NCBI RefSeq assembly: GCF_000004195.4
Contig: NC_030683.2
Coordinates: 3,565,133 to 3,629,132 of the forward strand
Reading direction: 5' to 3'
Length of the DNA stretch: 64,000 nt
Source: Xenopus tropicalis
Lineage: Eukaryota > Chordata > Amphibia > Anura > Pipidae
The translations under genes and the position numbers were made by a program. Below are positions 32,985 through 46,500 of this stretch, in pieces; within the stretch, counting starts at the first letter, position 1; every line of letters begins with the position of its first letter. Below the pieces are notes generated by a model. It made no database searches and had not been told where the DNA came from. It worked only from the letters and a program-made list of their open reading frames with translations.

Positions 32985-35900
32985 AATCAGAGCTGCATCA
33001 CTTCCTGTCAGCTGATCTCTGAGGGAGCACCCAGCTGCATCACTTCCTGTCAGCGGATCTCTGAGGGAGCACACAGCTGCATTACTTCCTGTCAGGGAAT
33101 CTCTGAGGGAACACACAGCTGCATCACTTCCTGTCAGCGGATCTCTGAGGGAGCACACAGCTGCATCACTTCCTGTCAGGGGATCTCTGAGGGAACACAC
33201 AGCTGCATTACTTCCTGTCAGTGGATCTCTGAGGGAACACACAGCTGCATTACTTCCTGTCAGTGGATCTCTGAGGGAACACACAGCTGCATTACTTCCT
33301 GTCAGGGGATCTCTGAGGGAACACACAGCTGCATTACTTCCTGTCAGGGGATCTCTGCGGAACACACAGCTGCATTACTTCCTGTCAGGGGATCTCTGAG
33401 GGAACACACAGCTGCATTACTTCCTGTCAGGGGATCTCTGAGGGAACACACAGCTGCATACTTCCTCAGGGATCTCTGGGAACACAGCTTCACTTCCTGT
33501 CAGCGGATCTCTGAGGGAGCACACAGCTGCATCACTTCCTGTCAGGGGATCTCTGAGGGAACACACAGCTGCATTACTTCCTGTCAGTGGATCTCTGAGG
33601 GAACACACAGCTGCATTACTTCCTGTCAGTGGATCTCTGAGGGAACACACAGCTGCATTACTTCCTGTCAGGGGATCTCTGAGGGAACACACAGCTGCAT
33701 TACTTCCTGTCAGGGGATCTCTGCGGAACACACAGCTGCATTACTTCCTGTCAGGGGATCTCTGGGGGAGCACACAGCTGCATTATTTCCTGTCAGGGGA
33801 TCTCTGAGGGAACACACAGCTGCATTACTTCCTGTCAGGGGATCTCTGAGGGAACACACAGCTGCATTACTTCCTGTCAGGGGATCTCTGAGGGAACACA
33901 AGCTGCATTACTTCCTGTCAGGGGATCTCTGAGGGAACACAAGCTGCATTACTTCCTGTCAGGGGATCTCTGAGGGAGCACAGAGCTACATTACTTCCTG
34001 TCAGGGGATCTCTGAGGGAGCACACAGCTGCATTATTTCCTGTCAGGTGATATCTGAGGGAGCACACGGCTGCATTATTTCCTGTCAGGGGGTCTCTGAG
34101 GGAACACACGGCTGCATTATTTCCTGTCAGGGGATCTCTGAGGGAGCACACAGCTGCATTATTTCCTGTCAGGTGATCTCTGAGGGAGCACACAGCTGCA
34201 TTACTTCCTGTCAGGGGATCTCTGAGGGAACACACAGCTGCATTACTTCCTGTCAGGGGATCTCTGAGGGAACACACAGCTGCATTATTTCCTGTCAGGG
34301 GATCTCTGAGGGAACACACAGCTGCATTACTTCCTGTCAGGGAATCTCTGAGGGAGCACACAGCTGCATTACTTCCTGTCAGGGGATCTCTGAGGGAACA
34401 CACAGCTGCATTACTTTCTGTCAGGGGATCTCTGAGGGAACACACAGCTGCATTACTTCCTGTCAGGGGATATCTGAGGGAGCACACAGCTGCATTATTT
34501 CCTGTCAGGGGATCTCTGTGGGAACACACAGCTGCATTTCTTCCTGTCAGGGGATCTCTGAGGGAACACACAGCTGCATTATTTCCTGTCAGGGTATCTC
34601 TGAGGGAACACACAGCTGCATTACTTCCTGTCAGGGGATCTCTGAGGGAACACACAGCTGCATTACTTCCTGTCAGGGGATCTCTGAGGGAACACACAGC
34701 TGCATTACTTCCTGTCAGGGGATCTCTGAGGGAGCACACAGCTGCATTACTTCCTGTCAGGGGATCTCTGAGGGAACACACAGCTGCATTACTTCCTGTC
34801 AGGGGATCTCTGAGGGAACACACAGCTGCATTATTTCCTGTCAGGGGATCTCTGAGGGAGCACACAGCTGCATTACTTCCTGTCAGGGGATCTCTGAGGG
34901 AGCACACAGCTGCATTATTTCTGTCAGGGGATCTCTGAGGGAGCACACAGCTGCATTACTTCCTGTCAGGGGATCTCTGAGGGAACACACAGCTGCATTA
35001 CTTCCTGTCAGGGGATCTCTGAGGGAACACACAGCTGCATTACTTCCTGTCAGGGGATCTCTGAGGGAACACACAGCTGCATTATTTCCTGTCAGAGGAT
35101 CTCTGAGGGAACACACAGCTGCATTACTTCCTGTCAGGGGATCTCTGAGGGAACACACAGCTGCATTACTTCCTGTCAGGGGATCTCTGAGGGAGCACAC
35201 AGCTGCATTACTTCCTGTCAGGGGATCTCTGAGGGAACACACAGCTGCATTACTTCCTGTCAGGGGATCTCTGAGGGAACACACAGCTACATTACTTCCT
35301 GTCAGGGGATCTCTGAGGGAACACACAGCTGCATTAATTCCTGTCAGGGGATCTCTGAGGGAACACACAGCTGCATTACTTCCTGTCAGGGGATCTCTGA
35401 GGGAGCACACAGCTGCATTACTTCCTGTCAGGGGATCTCTGAGGGAGCACACAGCTGCATTTATTCCTGTCAGGGGATCTCTGAGGGAACACACAGCTGC
35501 ATTATTTCCTGTCAGGGGATCTCTGAGGGAGCACACAGCTGCATTACTTCCTGTCAGGGGATCTCTGAGGGAGCACACAGCTGCATTATTTCCTGTCAGG
35601 GGATCTCTGAGGGAGCACACAGCTGCATTACTTCCTGTCAGGGGATCTCTGAGGGAACACACAGCTGCATTACTTCCTGTCAGGGGATCTCTGAGGGAAC
35701 ACACAGCTGCATTACTTCCTGTCAGGGGATCTCTGAGGGAACACACAGCTGCATTATTTCCTGTCAGAGGATCTCTGAGGGAACACACAGCTGCATTACT
35801 TCCTGTCAGGGGATCTCTGAGGGAACACACAGCTGCATTACTTCCTGTCAGGGGATCTCTGAGGGAGCACACAGCTGCATTACTTCCTGTCAGGGGATCT

Positions 35901-37095
35901 CTGAGGGAACACACAGCTGCATTACTTCCTGTCAGGGGATCTCTGAGGGAGCACACAGCTACATTACTTCCTGTCAGGGGATCTCTGAGGGAACACACAG
36001 CTGCATTACTTCCTGTCAGGGGATCTCTGAGGGAACACACAGCTGCATTAATTCCTGTCAGGGGATCTCTGAGGGAACACACAGCTGCATTACTTCCTGT
36101 CAGGGGATCTCTGAGGGAGCACACAGCTGCATTACTTCCTGTCAGGGGATCTCTGAGGGAGCACACAGCTGCATTAATTCCTGTCAGGGGATCTCTGAGG
36201 GAACACACAGCTGCATTATTTCCTGTCAGGGGATCTCTGAGGGAGCACAGAGCTACATTACTTCCTGTCAGGGGATCTCTGAGGGAGCACACAGCTGCAT
36301 TATTTCCTGTCAGGGTATCTCTGAGGGAACACACAGCTGCATTACTTCCTGTCAGGGGATCTCTGAGGGAACACACAGCCGCATTATTTCCTGTCAGGGG
36401 ATCTCTGAGGGAGCACACAGCTGCATTACTTCCTGTCAGGGGATCTCTGAGGGAGCACACAGCTGCATTACTTCCTGTCAGGGGATCTCTGAGGGAACAC
36501 ACAGCTGCATTACTTCCTGTCAGCTGATCTCTGAGGGAACACACAGCTGCATTATTTCCTGTCAGGGGATCTCTGAGGGAGCACACAGCTGCATTACTTC
36601 CTGTCAGGGGATCTCTGAGGGAACACACAGCTGCATTACTTCCTGTCAGCTGATCTCTGAGGGAACACACAGCTGCATTATTTCCTGTCAGGGGATCTCT
36701 GAGGGAACACACAGCTGCATTATTTCCTGTCAGGGGATCTCTGAGGGAGCACACAGCTGCATTACTTCCTGTCAGGGGATCTCTGAGGGAACACACAGCT
36801 GCATTACTTCCTGTCAGGGGATCTCTGAGGGAACACACAGCTGCATTACTTCCTGTCAGGGGATCTCTGAGGGAGCACACAGCTGCATTACTTCCTGTCA
36901 GGGGATCTCTGAGGGAGCACACAGCTGCATTACTTCCTGTCAGGGGATCTCTGAGGGAGCACACAGCTGCATTATTTCCTGTCAGGGGATCTCTGAGGGA
37001 ACACACAGCTGCATTACTTCCTGTCAGGGGATCTCTGAGGGAACACACAGCTGCATTACTTCCTGTCAGCTGATCTCTGAGGGGGCACACAGCCC
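32985..37095. repeat. 42-bp minisatellite, about 97 copies, between the divergent genes
   Basis: Unit ctgcattacttcctgtcag, gggatctctgagggaacaca, cag. Because 42 is a multiple of 3 and the unit lacks stops, frames of 826 (+) and 735 (-) codons appear. A rare gtcagagg variant at 35091 and 35763 marks a 672-bp (16-unit) duplication; ctctgcgg at 33353 and 33719 marks a 366-bp one. Confidence 0.97.
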
Positions 37096-37099
37096 ATCA

Positions 37100-39020
37100 C
37101 TAAATGGCGGCTCAAGGGAAAGGATATAAAAGGGCAATATTTACTGATATATATATTCCAGTTTGGGGAGATTCTTTAATAGGCACTTAATATAATATAA
37201 ACTGTCTGTTGGTTACGTATTCATTCTGGGGGTTTAGTTTCCCTTGAAATCTAAAAAAATTCTGACCTTCATCTAGAAAGGGGCGCTATTGGACCTGCCA
37301 TGGCCTGTGTTGCAGGCAGACTCTTTATAAAGGGAACACTGTAGTTTGTCAGGGTCCGACTGGGGTCCCTGGGGCCCCCCGAGACTGGCCGGGGAGGGTG
37401 GCGCTCGGGGCAGAGGCGCTCAGAGAGAGAGGACCTTGATGTTTGGGGACTGGCGCAAGAGACCGACTTTAGAGTTTGGAACCATTGACTGATAAGCCGG
37501 CGAGAGGCGCAGCGAAATCTGATGAGCTCGGCTGATTGCTCAGTAAGAAGGGTTAAAGGCCGCTCCGGGGATTGATCTGCTGCCACATGTGAAAGGTGAC
37601 AGTGATAGGGTGCCCCCGGTGTGGGTGCAAGTAATTGATCTCTAGGTGCAATATTCCTCCTATATCCAGGCCCACAGAAACACCATTAGGTTACATTTAT
37701 CTCCCCAGGTCTTATCCTGTCCCTGTGTCTTTGATTTACAGCTGGATCCTCGGAGATCAAATTGCTCCAAAAATCCAGGTTAATTTACTAACAAGGTTGA
37801 TGTGTTGCACCGGGGCAGTTACCCGTAGCAACCAGTTTTGCTTTCATTCTCTGCCTTGTAGTAGCCTGCCCCAAATTAACTGCTAATTGGTTGCTATGGG
37901 TAACCGTGTGGGAATTGGATTGGTTTCCCTGTGGGTCAGCTGACAGGTCCCAATAAATCCCCAGTATAATTTACCCCCCAAGCCTAATCAGCTTCCATAG
38001 CCCCTGGGCACCACGTTTGGCAAATTTGGATTTGTTTGGATCAGATCCTGCTCCTAATCTTGTGTGGGGATCATTTATCCACAATGGGCAAGTTTGCCCC
38101 GGGCAGTAACTAGGGTTGCCCCCTGGCCGGTATTTTACCGATATTTACAAATTATTGTTGCCGATAAATTTATAATATACTTGAGAAAATCCCGCCCTCA
38201 ATCAGCGCCCAATCCTCCCCAAAGTTATGTTATTACTGTCCTTTGGCTTTGCGTGTTGTAGCCCCACCCATTTTTCATCACTACCCGCCCCTTTATGTCA
38301 CACCCCGCCCCCCTTTTATTCCTGCCCCCCACTGGCCGGTAAAAGATATTCAGAAAGGTGGCATCCTAGGCAGTAACTCGTGGCAACCAATCCCATTGTT
38401 GCATTCTTTTTTCTACCTGAGTAAAGTCAATTGCTGATTGGTTGCTATGGGTAACTGCCCACAGACCAATTGGCCCAGTGTTGATAAATGGGCCCCGCTG
38501 TCACTTCCTTTATACAGTTTATTGCCTTGAGGGAAACAGATACACGGACCCTATAGATAAATCCTATAGAGATAATGACAACTTCCTGCCACTTCCTGTC
38601 ACACTTCAATATGGTGATGGGAAAGGGGCGGTACTTCCTCTCCTGACCCAGGTGGAGGTATCTTGGGAGCCTGATGTCAACAAGGCCCAGTAAAGAGTTC
38701 TGCCCTAGGGGGGCACCCCTTCTAGAGAAAGTCGGGGGGCAGGGACCCTGTGAATATGGTTTAGTAACATTGCAGGAGCCTTTTATTATGAAACAGCAGC
38801 GCTGAGTAACATATATTGACCCTATGCAAACAGACTCCTAATTAAATCTGTTTATGGGGGGGGGGGGGTGACTCATTTGCCCAGAGATCCGGTGTAACTG
38901 CAACTCGACCCATTAATCATTGCTTCATAGATTTGATCTATTGCACAAACCCACGACCTTTGCTTTCATATTCCAGGGAATGTAACCCCCCAAAAATTAA
39001 ATGTCACCCAATGACAGAAA
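37100..39020. other. Intergenic region upstream of gucy2g; no gene seen
   Basis: Includes a locally CpG-richer unique segment at about 37360-37590, which could be regulatory. Copies of old elements with ttggttgctatgggtaac lie at 37805-37925 and 38365-38495. I see no convincing exon on either strand. Confidence 0.5.
38110..38372. mobile_element. Possible MITE with agggttgcc / ggtggcatcct ends
   Basis: Begins tagggttgccccctggccgg and ends ccactggccggtaaaag then aggtggcatccta, an imperfect terminal inverted repeat. Family not identified. Confidence 0.4.
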
Positions 39021-39024
39021 ATGT

Positions 39025-39125
39025 CTCTTTCTAATAAAAGATGAAGGCAAATAATCCAAAAACGATACAAAAATAAATAATAAAGACCAATTGCAAAGTT
39101 GCTAGGAATAGGACATTCTATAACC
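39025..39125. mobile_element. Short fragment of the TTAA/T2-like MITE (reverse)
   Basis: ataataaagaccaattgcaa, agttgctaggaatagg and acattctataacc mirror the left end of the element at 29055. Confidence 0.5.
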
Positions 39126-39786
39126 AGAAAAAGTATTTCCTTTTTCTCTGTAATAATAAAACAGTACCTGTACTTGATCCCAACTAAGATATAATTACCC
39201 CTTATTGGGGCAGAACAGCCCTATTGGGTTTATTTCATGGTTAAATGATTCCCTTTTCTCTGTAATAATAAAACAGTACCTGTACTTGATCCCAACTAAG
39301 ATATAATTACCCCTTATTGGGGGCAGAACAGCCCTACTGGGTTTATTTAATGGTTAAATGATTCCCTTTTCTCTGTAATAATAAAACAGTACCTGTACTT
39401 GATCCCAACTAAGATATAATTACCCCTTATTGGGGGCAGAACAGCCCTATTGGGTTTATTTAATGGTTAAATGATTCCCTTTTCTCTGTAATAATAAAAC
39501 AGTACCTGTACTTGATCCCAACTAAGATATAATTACCCCTTATTGGGGCAGAACAGCCCTATTGGGTTTATTTCATGGTTAAATGATTCCCTTTTCTCTG
39601 TAATAATAAAACAGTACCTGTACTTGATCCCAACTAAGATATAATTACTTCTTATTGGAGGCAAAATAAGCCTATTGGGTTTATTCAATATTTTAATGAT
39701 TTTTAGCAGACTGAAGTTATGGAGATCCAAATTACGGAAAGATCCCAGGTCCTGAGCATTCTGGATAACAGGCCCCATACCTGTAA
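39126..39786 (-). mobile_element. MITE-internal 112-bp tandem array, copy C (about 4.6 units, reverse)
   Basis: Reverse orientation of copies A and B. It ends gcattctggataacaggccc, catacctgtaa, the element's terminal repeat. About 300 bases upstream of gucy2g. Confidence 0.8.
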
Positions 39787-40049
39787 TTATTGCACATTTG
39801 AAAGCTGCTTTGAGCCAATGATTGACTTTTGGTGCAATATAAATAAAGGACGTGTATCCTGACAGTTGAAGTTGGGGGTGACAGTAAATGATGTGAGAGT
39901 CCCCAAGGGAATGACTGAGCTGCAGGTGTAGGCAGAGACCTGTGGGAATGAAAGGGTTACAGAGCAAATGAGTGGGCTGGGGACTGGGGCCTCCTGCTAA
40001 TTAGAGCTGCTTCGTTAGAGTCATGGGAGAGTTAATGGGAAGGTTCCAG

Positions 40050-40110
40050 CTACAGGTATAAGTAGGGAGGCAGCGGAGACTTGTCCAGCGCAGAGGATAT
40101 AGGTTCCCCC
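40050..40110 (+). promoter_or_regulatory. Candidate gucy2g core promoter
   Basis: A TATA-like element, TATAAGTA, lies at 40057-40064, about 50 bases before the ATG, which would give a 5'UTR of about 25 bases. A homeodomain-type CTAATTAG is at about 39995-40003. The ATG at 40111 is chosen because the codons upstream (from 40081) lack an in-frame ATG and the hydrophobic signal follows it directly. Confidence 0.4.
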
Positions 40111-40548
40111 ATGGCCAGGAGGGAAATCAATGTCCCTTATCTGATCCGCTCACAGCCCTCCCCTCCCTCTTTGGTATCTGCCCTGTTGCTCTCGGCTCTC
40201 ATCCTTCATGCCCCCGGCAGCCAGGGGCAAATAGAGACCATCGGCAGCCTCAACTTCTCCCTCGGGCTCGGAGATGGAGGCCCCAGCACTAAGATTGTGG
40301 TAGGGTTCCAAGCCCCCTGGAACTTCTCGTACCCCTTCAGCGCCCAACGCCTGGGCTCGGCCATCCAACTGGCCATGGAAAAGATCAACCAAGAGTGGGA
40401 CTTGTCCTTCCTGGATAACAACACGTTGGAGTTTGTGTACGCCGACTGCGGCTGCAGCTCCAAGCGCTCCCTCAGCAACTTCATCACTCAGTACCAGAAG
40501 CACCACATCTCCGCCCTCATTGGCCCGGTGTGTCCGGAAGCGGCCGAG
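40111..40548 (+). CDS. gucy2g: gucy2g exon 1
   Basis: Residues 1-146: signal peptide, then IVVGFQAPWNFSYPFSAQRL, LAMEKINQEWDLSFL and YADCGCSSKRSLSNF, ending in LIGPVCPEAAE as in other receptor cyclases. Donor GCCGAG|GTAGGG, phase 0. Confidence 0.92.
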
Positions 40549-43500
40549 GTAGGGACCAGGGTCTCCTGAACTCTTCTGGGTGGGACCCACGGGTCATTAG
40601 AGGACACTTTCATTGCTAAAGGGGTGCCTCACCTGTGAGGCTAAAATTTTTTAATTATTGTTAATTTTTATTACAAGTATGGGATCCCTTATCCAGAAAC
40701 CCGTTATCCAGAAAGTTCAGAATTACAGAAAGGCCGTCTCCCATAGACTCCATTATAAGAAAAATAATTCTAATTTTTAAAAATGATTCCCCTTTCTCTG
40801 TAATAACAAAACAGTACCTGTACTTGATCCCAACTAAGATATAATTACCCCTTATTGGGGGCAGAACAGCCCTATTGGGTTTATTTAATGGTTAAATGAT
40901 TCCCTTTTCTCTGTAATAATAAAACAGTACCTGTACTTGATCCCAACTAAGATATAATTACCCCTTATTGGGGCAGAACAGCCCTATTGGGTTTATTTCA
41001 TGGTTAAATGATTCCCTTTTCTCTGTAATAATAAAACAGTACCTGTACTTGATCCCAACTAAGATATAATTACCCCTTATTGGGGCAGAACAGCCCTATT
41101 GGGTTTATTTAATGGTTAAATGATTCCCTTTTCTCTGTAATAATAAAACAGTACCTGTACTTGATCCCAACTAAGATATAATTACCCCTTATTGGGGCAG
41201 AACAGCCCTATTGGGTTTATTTCATGGTTAAATGATTCCCTTTTCTCTGTAATAATAAAACAGTACCTGTACTTGATCCCAACTAAGATATAATTACCCC
41301 TTATTGGGGCAGAACAGCCCTATTGGGTTTATTTAATGGTTAAATGATTCCCTTTTCTCTGTAATAATAAAACAGTACCTGTACTTGATCCCAACTAAGA
41401 TATAATTACCCCTTATTGGGGGCAGAACAGCCCTATTGGGTTTATTTAATGGTTAAATGATTCCCTTTTCTCTGTAATAATAAAACAGTACCTGTACTTG
41501 ATCCCAACTAAGATATAATTACCCCTTATTGGGGCAGAACAGCCCTATTGGGTTTATTTAATGGTTAAATGATTCCCTTTTCTCTGTAATAATAAAACAG
41601 TACCTGTACTTGATCCCAACTAAGATATAATTACCCCTTATTGGGGCAGAACAGCCCTATTGGGTTTATTCAATATTTAAATGATTTTTAACAGATCCAA
41701 ATTATGGAAAGATCACTTATCTGGAAAACCCCAGGTCCCGGGCATTCTGGATAACAGGTCCCATACCTGTACTTATCTTACTATTCAGCCAATCTCTCAC
41801 TCAAACCACTGTCTAGTTGTTAAGGTAAATTAGACCCTAGCAACCAGATACCTGCTGAAATGCCAAACTGGAAAGCTGCTGAAGAAAAAGCTAAATAACT
41901 GAAAAACCTTAAAAAAAACCAAGCGCCAATTGTCTCAGAATATCATTGTCAACATCATACTAAGGTGAAGTTGAACTACTGCTTTAAATGTTACCATTGT
42001 ATCATTTTATTGCAATAAAGCAGAGCAGCAAAGTAACATATTCTATATAATAACTGCTGGACCCCCAAACAGATACAGGGTCTCTATGGTTACAGCCCTG
42101 GCAATGGGGCAGTAAACTTGACTAGGGGACATCTGTTGGCTATACCATCTGTCACCAGCAGATGGCACTGTAAAACCTTTTCCTTTCCGATTCCCACTAT
42201 TACAGTTGTAGACAGGAAAAATAACAGTAGGTTGGGATAAGAATGTTCTGTTATGTTATGACCCTCATATAATAAATATATCACCCTGCCCTTAACCCAA
42301 GCAGGAACCCTCACCTTGTATTTTATATTGTTTCCTAACTGCTGAATTGTGCTTAGTACAGGGGAATCCCTATGTGCCATAGTTTTATGGTATTTCTCTG
42401 TAGAGGCTATGGGCAAACTTAGGGGGCTGTTCCTGCTGAATTGTGCTTAGTACAGGGGAATCCCTATGTGCCATAGTTTTATGGTATCTCTCTGTACAGG
42501 CTATGGGCAAACTTAGGGGGCTGTTCCTGCTGAATTGTGCTTAGTACAGGGGAATCCCTATGTGCCATAGTTTTATGGTATCTCTCTGTACAGGCTATGA
42601 GCAAACTTAGGGGGCTGTTCCTGCTGAATTGTGCTTAGTACAGGGGGAATCCCTATGTGCCATAGTTTTATGGTATCTCTCTGTACAGGCTATGAGCAAA
42701 CTTAGGGGGCTGTTCCTGCTGAATTGTGCTTAGTACAGGGGAATCCCTATGTGCCATAGTTTTATGGTATTTCTCTGTAGAGGCTATGGGCAAACTTAGG
42801 GGGCTGTTCCTGCTGAATTGTGCTTAGTACAGGGGAATCCCTATGTGCCATAGTTTTATGGTATTTCTCTGTAGAGGCTATGGGCAAACTTAGGGGGCTG
42901 TTCCTGCTGAATTGTGCTTAGTACAGGGGAATCCCTATGTGCCATAGTTTTATGGTATCTCTCTGTACAGGCTATGGGCAAACTTAGGGGGCTGTTCCTG
43001 CTGAATTGTGCTTAGTACAGGGGAATCCCTATGTGCCATAGTTTTATGGTATCTCTCTGTACAGGCTATGAGCAAACTTAGGGGGCTGTTCCCTGCTGAA
43101 TTGTGCTAGTACAGGGGAATCCCTATGTGCCATAGTTTTATGGTATCTCTCTGTACAGGCTATGAGCAAACTTAGGGGGCCTGTTCCTGCTGAAATGTGC
43201 TTAGGTAAGGGGGAGAATCCCTAGTGTGCCATAGGTTTTATGGTATTTCTCTGTAGAGGCTTATGGGCAAACTAGGGGGCTGTTTCCCTGCTGAATTGTG
43301 CTTACGTACAGGGGAATCCCTTATGTGCCATAGTTTTATGGTATCTCTCTGTAACAGGCTATGAGCAAACTGTAGGGGGCTGTTCCTGCTGAATTGTGGC
43401 TTAGTACAGGGGAATCCTATGTGCCATAGTTTTAATGGTATCTCTCTGTACGGCTATGAGCAACTTAGGGGGCCTGTCCTGCTGAATTTGTGCCTTAGTT

Positions 43501-46500
43501 CAGGGGAAATCCCCTATGTGCCATAGTTTTATGGTATCTCCTGTACAGGCTATGAGCGAAACTTAGGGGCTGTGCCTGCTGAATTGTGCTTAGTACAGGG
43601 GGAATCCCTAGGTGCCATTAGTTTTATGGTATCTCTCTGTACAGGCTATGAGCAAACTTTAGGGGGCTGTTTCCTGCTGAATTGTGCTTAGTACAGGGGA
43701 ATCCCTATGTGCCATAGTTTTATGGTATCTCTCGTGTACAGGCTATGAGCAAACTTAGGGGGCTGTTCCTGCTGAATGTGCTTAGTACAGGGGGAATCCC
43801 TATGTGCCATAGTTTTATGGTATCTCTCTGTACAGGCTATGAGCAAACTTAGGGGGCTGTTCCTGCTGGAATTGTGCTTAGTACAGGGGAATCCCTATGT
43901 GCCATAGTTTATGGTATCTCTCTGTACAGGCTATGAGCAAACTTAGGGGGTTGTTCCTGCTGAATTGTGCGTTAGTACAGGGGAATCCCTATGTCCATAG
44001 TTTTATGGTATCTCTCTGTACAGGCTTGAGCAAATAGGGGCTGTTCCTGCTGAATTGTGCTTAGTACAGGGGGAATCCCTATGTGCCATAGTTTTATGGT
44101 ATCTCTCTGTACAGGCTATGAGCAAACTTAGGGGGCTGTTCCTGCTGATTGTGCTTAGTACAGGGGAATCCCTATGTGCCATAGTTTTATGGTATCTCTC
44201 TGTACAGGCTATGAGCAAACTTAGGGGGCTGTTCCTGCTGAATTGTGCTTAGTACAGGGAATCCCTATGTGCCATAGTTTTATGGTATCTCTCTGTACAG
44301 GCTATGAGCAAACTTAGGGGGCTGTTCCTGCTGAATTGTGCTTAGTACAGGGGAATCCCTATGTGCCATAGTTTTATGGTATCTCTCTGTACAGGCTATG
44401 GGCAAACTTAGGGGCTGTTCCTGCTGAATTGTGCTTAGTACAGAGAATCCCTATGTGCCATAGTTTTTATGGTATCTCTCTGTACAGGCTATGGGCAAAC
44501 TTAGGGGGCTGTTCCTGCTGAATTGTGCTTAGTACAGAGGGAATCCCTATGTGCCATAGTTTTATGGTATCTCTCTGTACAGGCTATGGGCAAAACTTAG
44601 GGGGCTGTTCCTGCTGAAATTGTGCTTAGTACAGGAGGAATCCCTATGTGCCATAGTTTTATGGTATCTCTCTGTACAGGCTATGAGCAAACTTAGGGGC
44701 TGTTCCTGCTGAATTGTGCTTAGTACAGGGGAATCCCTATGTGCCATAGTTTTATGGTATCTCTCTGTACAGGCTATGAGCAAACTTAGGGGGACTGTTC
44801 CTGCTGAATTGTGCTTAGTACAGGGGAATCCCTATGTGCCATAGTTTTATGGTATCTCTCTGTACAGGCTATGAGCAAACTTAGGGGGCTGTTCCTGCTG
44901 ATTGTGCTTAGTACAGGGGAATCCCTATGTGCCATAGTTTTTATGGTATCTCTCTGTACAGGCTATGAGCAAACTAAGGGGCTGTTCCTGCTGAATTGTG
45001 CTTAGTACAGGGGAATCCCTATGTGCCATAGTTTTATGGTATATCTCTGTACAGGCTATGAGCAAACTTAGGGGCTGTTCCTGCTGAATTGTGTTTAGTA
45101 CAGGGGAATCCCTATGTGCCATAGTTTTTATGGTATCTCTCTGTACAGGCTATGGGCAAACTTAGGGGGCTGTCCTGCTGAATTGTGCTTAGTACAGGGG
45201 AATCCCTATGTGCCATAGTTTTATGGTATCTCTCTGTACAGGCTATGGCAAACTTAGGGGCTGTTCCTGCTGAATTGTGCTTAGTACAGGGGAATCCCTA
45301 TGTGCCATAGTTTTATGGTATCTCTCTGTACAGGCTATGAGCAAACTTAGGGGGCTGTTCCTGCTGAATTGTGCTTAGTACAGGGGAATCCCTATGTGCC
45401 ATAGTTTTATGGTATCTCTCTGTACAGGCTATGAGCAAACTTAGGGGGCTGTTCCTGCTGAATTGTGCTTAGTACAGGGGAATCCCTATGTGCCATAGTT
45501 TTATGGTATCTCTCTCTGTACAGGCTATGAGCAAACTTAGGGGGCTGTTCCTGCTGAATTGTGCTTAGTACAGGGGAATCCCTATGTGCCATAGTTTTAT
45601 GGTATCTCTCTGTACAGGCTATGAGCAAACTTAGGGGGCTGTTCCTGCTGAATTGTGCTTAGTACAGGGGAATCCCTATGCTGTTAATTTCCAGGTGACG
45701 GGGCTGCTGGTTTCCTCGTGGAATATTCCCATGTTCGGGTTCGTCAGTCAGACCCCCAAGCTGGATGACCGACTCATGTATGACACGTATATCAAGATGG
45801 TGTCCCCCCTGAAGAGGATTGGGGAGGCCCTGGTGAAGACCCTGCAGTACTTTAAGTGGAACTCGGTGGCCATGTTTGGTGGGGCAGTGGCCGGGTCCAC
45901 CTGGAACAAGGTGGATGAGTTATGGCAGTCGCTGGACGGCTATCTGTCAGCCAACTTCACTGTCACTGCCCGGATAAAGTACGACCCCGGCAGCCCAGAG
46001 AGTCTTCAGAAGAGTCTCAGGGATGTTGCTCTTGTCTCCAGAGGTACTCGGTACTGATATATATTCCCCCAGTCTGTTACCCACCGGCCCCTGTCTCCCC
46101 CAGTCTGTTACCCACCGGCCCCTGTCTCCCCCAGTCTGTTACCCACCGGCCCCTGTCTCCCCCAGTCTGTTACCCACCGGCCCCTGTCTCCCCCAGTGTG
46201 TTACCCACCGGCCCCTGTCTCCCCAGTCTGTTTACCCACCGGCCCCTGTCTCCCCCAGTCTGTTACCCACCGGGCCCCTGTCTCCCCCACTGTGTTACCC
46301 ACCGGCCCCTGTCTCCCCCACTGTGTTACCACCGGCCCCTGTCTCCCCCCACTGTGTTACCACCCGGCCCCTGTCTCCCCCAGTGTGTTACCCACCGGCC
46401 CCTGTCTCCCCCAGTGTGTTACCCACCGGCCCCTGTCTCCCCCAGTCTGTTACCCACCGGCCCCTGTCTCCCCCAGTGTGTTACCCACCGGCCCCTGTCT

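Noticed and set aside
34047..37090. Frames of 826 (+) and 735 (-) codons with a 14-residue repeat
   Set aside because: The 42-bp unit is a multiple of three and stop-free on both strands; simultaneous opposite-strand frames show an artefact. No promoter, domain or composition signal.
37269..37586. 105-codon minus-strand frame in a GC-richer unique segment
   Set aside because: No recognisable motif, no splice or poly(A) context and a composition typical of chance frames; kept only as a possible regulatory segment.
42337..45680. 94-bp repeats as small-RNA or snRNA gene copies
   Set aside because: No promoter elements, Sm site or stable conserved hairpin; simple intronic minisatellite behaviour.
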